Origin: Rhodobacter sp.
GTDB lineage: Bacteria; Pseudomonadota; Alphaproteobacteria; Rhodobacterales; Rhodobacteraceae
Length of the DNA stretch: 64,000 nt
Reading direction: 5' to 3'
Assembly: GCA_020637595.1 (NCBI GenBank)
Contig: JACKKE010000006.1
Span: forward strand, 124,001 to 188,000
This document shows positions 60,998 to 64,000 of the stretch, in pieces (within the stretch, counting starts at the first letter, position 1; every line of letters begins with the position of its first letter). The notes under the pieces were generated by a model. It ran no database searches. It worked only from the letters and a program-made list of their open reading frames with translations, and was not told the DNA's origin. The position numbers were made by a program, and so were the translations under genes.

Positions 60998-61632
60998 GTC
61001 GCGTGGAACCGCACGATGAGGGCGCGGTCGCCGGCATGGGCGGGGTCGGCCTGCCGTGCACCGTCGCCATAGATCGCCACCTCGTCGACCTGCAGATCGC
61101 GGATCCGCGGGCCGAGCGCGTCGAGCGCGGCGGCAAAACCCAGGCTCTCCCAGACGCCCGCGTTGACCGACAGCGCGACCGAGGCCCCGGGCAGCGTCGC
61201 GTCCAGCAGTGGCGGCAGCGCCTCGGGGCCGACATGGCCGTGGGTGAAGGTGCCGGAACTGGCAATCGCCGCATAGCGCGTGGCGACGGGCAGCGGGCGG
61301 GTGATGTCGGCCTGGATCAGCGCCCGATAGAGGCCTTTTTGCCGCGCAACCGCCAGCATCTCGGTCGACAGGTCGACGGCATCGACCGGACCCTGAAACC
61401 CCAGCCCGCGCAGCGCCGCCGCCATCAGCCCGGTGCCGGCGCCCACGTCCAGCACCGCGCCATCGGGCGTGCCCATCCGCATCAGCGCCGCCGCGACCTC
61501 GGCCGGCAGGCGGTAATCCATCGAGACCGCCCAGTCCGAGTCATAGCTGTCCGCCCAGCCGGCATAGAGCCGCAGGCAGTCGTCGGCGCCCTGCAGGGCA
61601 TAGGCGTTCGAGAGATCGGGCTTGGTCGTCAT
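60994..61632 (-). CDS. Class I SAM-dependent methyltransferase
   Basis: A 212-residue methyltransferase. SAM motif I is AVLDVGAGTGLMAAALRGLG, with the acidic loop VDAVDLSTEML following. The substrate is unknown. Overlap with psuK (4 bases) suggests the gene belongs to the same operon, possibly on a nucleoside-related molecule, but this is inference. The glycosyltransferase gene ends 42 bases upstream. Confidence 0.87.
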   Translation of the reverse strand: MTTKPDLSNAYALQGADDCLRLYAGWADSYDSDWAVSMDYRLPAEVAAALMRMGTPDGAVLDVGAGTGLMAAALRGLGFQGPVDAVDLSTEMLAVARQKGLYRALIQADITRPLPVATRYAAIASSGTFTHGHVGPEALPPLLDATLPGASVALSVNAGVWESLGFAAALDALGPRIRDLQVDEVAIYGDGARQADPAHAGDRALIVRFHAT

Positions 61633-61674
61633 GGGGGCGATCTGGGCACGGGCGGGCGCAAAAGTCCAGCGCGA

Positions 61675-63795
61675 TCACCGCCAGTGCAGCGCGCCGCGCT
61701 TGTGTGGAAAGGGCAGGTTGGTGGCGACGCGTGTGTCATAGTCGGGCTGGCCCAGGAACCGCAGGCCGGGGGATTCGCCCGCGTCGCGGCTCGCCGCCAG
61801 CGCCTGCACCGTCAGCGGCGCCGGCCCGGAATGCCACCAGGGATAGGGTGCCTCGGTTTCGGCCAGCGTGCGTGCCACCCCGTCGAGGGTGCGGGCAAAC
61901 AGCGGCAGCCCGGGCTCGGCGGCGAGGAAGTTGTTGGCGATGGTGCCGTGGCCTTCCTCGATCACCAGCACCGCGCGCGCGCCCTCCAGCCAGGGGGTGA
62001 CCGGGGCGCGGGGATATTCGTCGAGATCGGTAAAGACCCCGCCCTGATGCAGGATCCAGGCCAGCCGGAACAGGTCGGCGCGGGCGGCGGGCAGGGTCTG
62101 GCGCTGGAAAAGGGCGGTCAGGTCCGGGGTATGGCGCGACAGCCAGGCGGTGGCGCCGGCGGCGTCAAAGAGCTGTTGCGAGAGGTCGGGATGCTGCGCG
62201 GCCCAGGCGCGAAGGCCGCGCTCGACCGGGGCGCTGCGCGGTCCTTCCCAGTAATGCGCCAGCTGGCGGGGGATCGCGCCGGCGGCGGCGGTAAAACCGG
62301 GTGGCGACAGGGCCAGGGCACGGGCGGCAAGCCCGGGCGAGGTCTCGGGGCCGCGCCCCTCGCTGGTGGCATTTGCGGCGTCGCCGACGATCCGGTCGCG
62401 CAGATCCTCGCCGGGGTCCTCGCCCAGTTGGTCGGTCTTGAGGCGGCGGAACTGCGTCAGGTGGTCGAGGGCCAGGGTCAGGTCGCCGGCCAGGAAACCC
62501 GCGCGCGCGGCACTCAGGTGCAGGCCCATGCGTGCCGACCCGTCGCGCAGCGCCGGGGCCAACGCCGCCAGCGCCGCCGCCGGGTCGCGGCCGGCCAGCG
62601 CGATTTCGGCCGCCCAATAGGCATGATCGGCGCGCAGGGGCCAGGCCGCGGGGGGCGTGCCCAGGGCGTGCCCGGCACCGGCCAGATCGCCCATCCGCAA
62701 GCGGATTTCGGCCTCGCGCAGCCGGGTGCGGACCTGCTGGTCCGGGGGGGCGGACCGCTGGATGCAGACAGCCGTCAGCGCCGCTTCGGGCAGACCCAGA
62801 CGCAGCAGGGCGCGGGCCGTGGCAGGCGGATCCGCGGTATCGGTGGCCAGATCGGTGGCCAGCGCGTCCCAGTCGCCGGTCATTTCGCGCGCGCTCAGCG
62901 CCAGAGCCCGCAGCACGGCATTGCCGGGATAAAGCCGCAGCACGCGGTCGGCCAGATCGGCCAGCGTGCGGGCGGCGGGGTGATCGGGGTCGGCGGCTTC
63001 GAGCAGCGAACAGCGCAGGTGCTGCGCCAGGCGCCGCTGCGGCCAGAGCCAGGGCGTGTCGGCTGCGCCCAGCGTGTCGATCTCGGCCCGGGCCGTTGCC
63101 GGGTCGTCGCATTCGAGCGCCAGCCGGATCCGTTCCGCCCGCACCGCCGGGTGATCGGCGCCGCGCTGCCGGGCGAAGGCGTCGAGCAGCGCGCGGGTGC
63201 GCCGAAAGTCGCGCTCGTCCAGAAAGACGCCGATCAGCCAGGACCACGGCAGATCCGGACCCACGTGACCGGCGATCCGTTCGGCCAGCGCGGCTGCGCC
63301 CTGCCGGCGATAGAGCGCCAGCAGCGACAGGCGGAAGCCCTCGGCCCCGTCGAGACCCTCCGGCGTGCCACCGCTCAGCAAGGTCAGCTCTGCCCGCGCC
63401 ACCCGGTCGCCGCGCCAGGTTTCCGAGGCCGGGTCGAGGGCGTCGAGGGCCTGCAGCGCGGCCTCGGGCCGTCCCAGCGCCCAGAGTTGCCGGGCCAGCG
63501 CCGCCTTGCGGCGGTTCTGCGCGGTCACCCGCGCGCGCAGCGCCTCCAGCGCGGCCGCGTCGCCGGGATCGGCGCGCACGGCGATCAGCGCGAGGTCAAT
63601 CGACCAGGGATGGTCGGCCAGGGCGCGGGGCAGGGCGGGCGCCAGCGGCAACCCGTGCAGCGCCAGTGTCTGCAGCCGGTCGAGGACCGGAGCATAGGCC
63701 AGCCCCTCGTGCATCGCGCGTGCCAGCGCGGTGGCGGGGGCGTGGAGGTCGGCCAGCGGCCCCTGCCAGAGCTGCAGCGCCAGCGCCGGGTTCAC
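61675..63795 (-). CDS. TPR-like protein with a C-terminal sugar-transferase domain
   Basis: A 706-residue protein. About 480 N-terminal residues form alanine/leucine-rich helix pairs resembling TPRs. The C-terminal part carries the DXD-type glycosyltransferase motif (Gly_transf_sug/OCH1-like): RADLFRLAWILHQGGVFTDL followed by DEYPRAP, where DLDEY supplies the DxD. GHGTIANNFLAAEPG is a second family block. GTG at 63795 is the start; AAGGAG lies in the upstream gene's 3' end, so translation is coupled (3-base gap). It probably adds sugar to a surface polymer. Confidence 0.82.
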   Translation of the reverse strand: MNPALALQLWQGPLADLHAPATALARAMHEGLAYAPVLDRLQTLALHGLPLAPALPRALADHPWSIDLALIAVRADPGDAAALEALRARVTAQNRRKAALARQLWALGRPEAALQALDALDPASETWRGDRVARAELTLLSGGTPEGLDGAEGFRLSLLALYRRQGAAALAERIAGHVGPDLPWSWLIGVFLDERDFRRTRALLDAFARQRGADHPAVRAERIRLALECDDPATARAEIDTLGAADTPWLWPQRRLAQHLRCSLLEAADPDHPAARTLADLADRVLRLYPGNAVLRALALSAREMTGDWDALATDLATDTADPPATARALLRLGLPEAALTAVCIQRSAPPDQQVRTRLREAEIRLRMGDLAGAGHALGTPPAAWPLRADHAYWAAEIALAGRDPAAALAALAPALRDGSARMGLHLSAARAGFLAGDLTLALDHLTQFRRLKTDQLGEDPGEDLRDRIVGDAANATSEGRGPETSPGLAARALALSPPGFTAAAGAIPRQLAHYWEGPRSAPVERGLRAWAAQHPDLSQQLFDAAGATAWLSRHTPDLTALFQRQTLPAARADLFRLAWILHQGGVFTDLDEYPRAPVTPWLEGARAVLVIEEGHGTIANNFLAAEPGLPLFARTLDGVARTLAETEAPYPWWHSGPAPLTVQALAASRDAGESPGLRFLGQPDYDTRVATNLPFPHKRGALHWR

Positions 63796-63798
63796 GGC

Positions 63799-64000
63799 TT
63801 ACTCCTTCAGCAGGCGTTCGCCCTCGGCAAAGCGCATGCCCAGTTGCTCCTCGGCCTCCTGGCGAAAGCGCCAGGTGAGCCCATGCAGCGTCATCAGCAC
63901 CGAACGGTCCATCGCGAACGGCTCCGAGGCCCAGACCCGCCCGCGCATCAACCGTTGCAGCCGCTCCTGTCCGGCCTCGTCCAGCCCGGCCTGATCGAGA
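63799..64000 (-). CDS. Partial gene of unknown function at the window edge
   Basis: The last 66 codons of a minus-strand gene that continues beyond the window. The end reads DRSVLMTLHGLTWRFRQEAE followed by EQLGMRFAEGERLLKE, a charged helical segment. No family can be named. It lies 3 bases upstream of the TPR/glycosyltransferase gene and supplies that gene's ribosome-binding site. Confidence 0.65.
   Translation of the reverse strand, partial: LDQAGLDEAGQERLQRLMRGRVWASEPFAMDRSVLMTLHGLTWRFRQEAEEQLGMRFAEGERLLKE

Overview
The window is a GC-rich, densely packed chromosomal segment from an alphaproteobacterium, most likely Rhodobacterales/Rhodobacteraceae. The evidence is gene content rather than a database search: a short-path 5-aminolevulinate synthase (hemA) very close to the Rhodobacter enzyme, the dusB(nifR3)-ntrB-ntrC-ntrY-ntrX-trkA-trkH-hfq-hflX block, a fused ispDF, an NtrC without the sigma-54 contact motif, and FnrL-like boxes. 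I saw no phage, transposase, CRISPR array or rRNA. There is one tRNA gene, and no gap between genes exceeds 300 bases.

Layout. 1-8.4 kb: end of ribD, lon with a clear terminator, a small COX1-like membrane protein, tRNA-Val(CAC) with its own promoter and terminator, two tandem glutathione-transferase paralogues, and parE. 8.5-16.5 kb: two tandem secreted c-type cytochromes behind an FnrL-like box, an ABC-F ATPase, a DedA protein, an SDR, a Cys/Met-type PLP enzyme and a ThiE-like protein. 16.6-25.3 kb: a peptide-type ABC transporter operon, followed by two hydrolase genes (CocE/NonD type and amidase) that are both broken by clusters of small indels. 25.4-32 kb: a Flp-like pilin, pyrC, an esterase-like protein without its nucleophile, a methyltransferase, a Sel1 protein, hpt, a RatA/COQ10-type protein, and a compact PepSY / cytochrome b / membrane-LuxR operon. 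32-47.7 kb: an Amt transporter, pncC-pgpA-ispDF, then the long nitrogen-regulation/potassium/Hfq block. 48-53.4 kb: an isolated fliG, a candidate small RNA with two identical anti-Shine-Dalgarno loops, ispG, a RodZ-like protein and hemA. 53.4-64 kb: an M20 peptidase, a P450, a DUF502 protein, the pseudouridine-catabolism pair psuGK, a methyltransferase and a TPR/glycosyltransferase fusion.

The most interesting structure is outside the proteins. FnrL-like boxes lie upstream of the tandem cytochromes, the candidate sRNA and hemA; in the first two the box-to-minus-10 distance is identical and fits class II activation. The sRNA candidate has two stem-loops, each showing the loop ACCTCCCT, which resembles the anti-SD sRNAs described in Rhodobacter relatives. 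Two copies of a bipartite intergenic element conserve a hairpin by compensatory changes. A four-unit 16-bp tandem repeat runs through the stop codon of the transporter ATPase. All functional statements are inferred by reading the sequence; no search was run.
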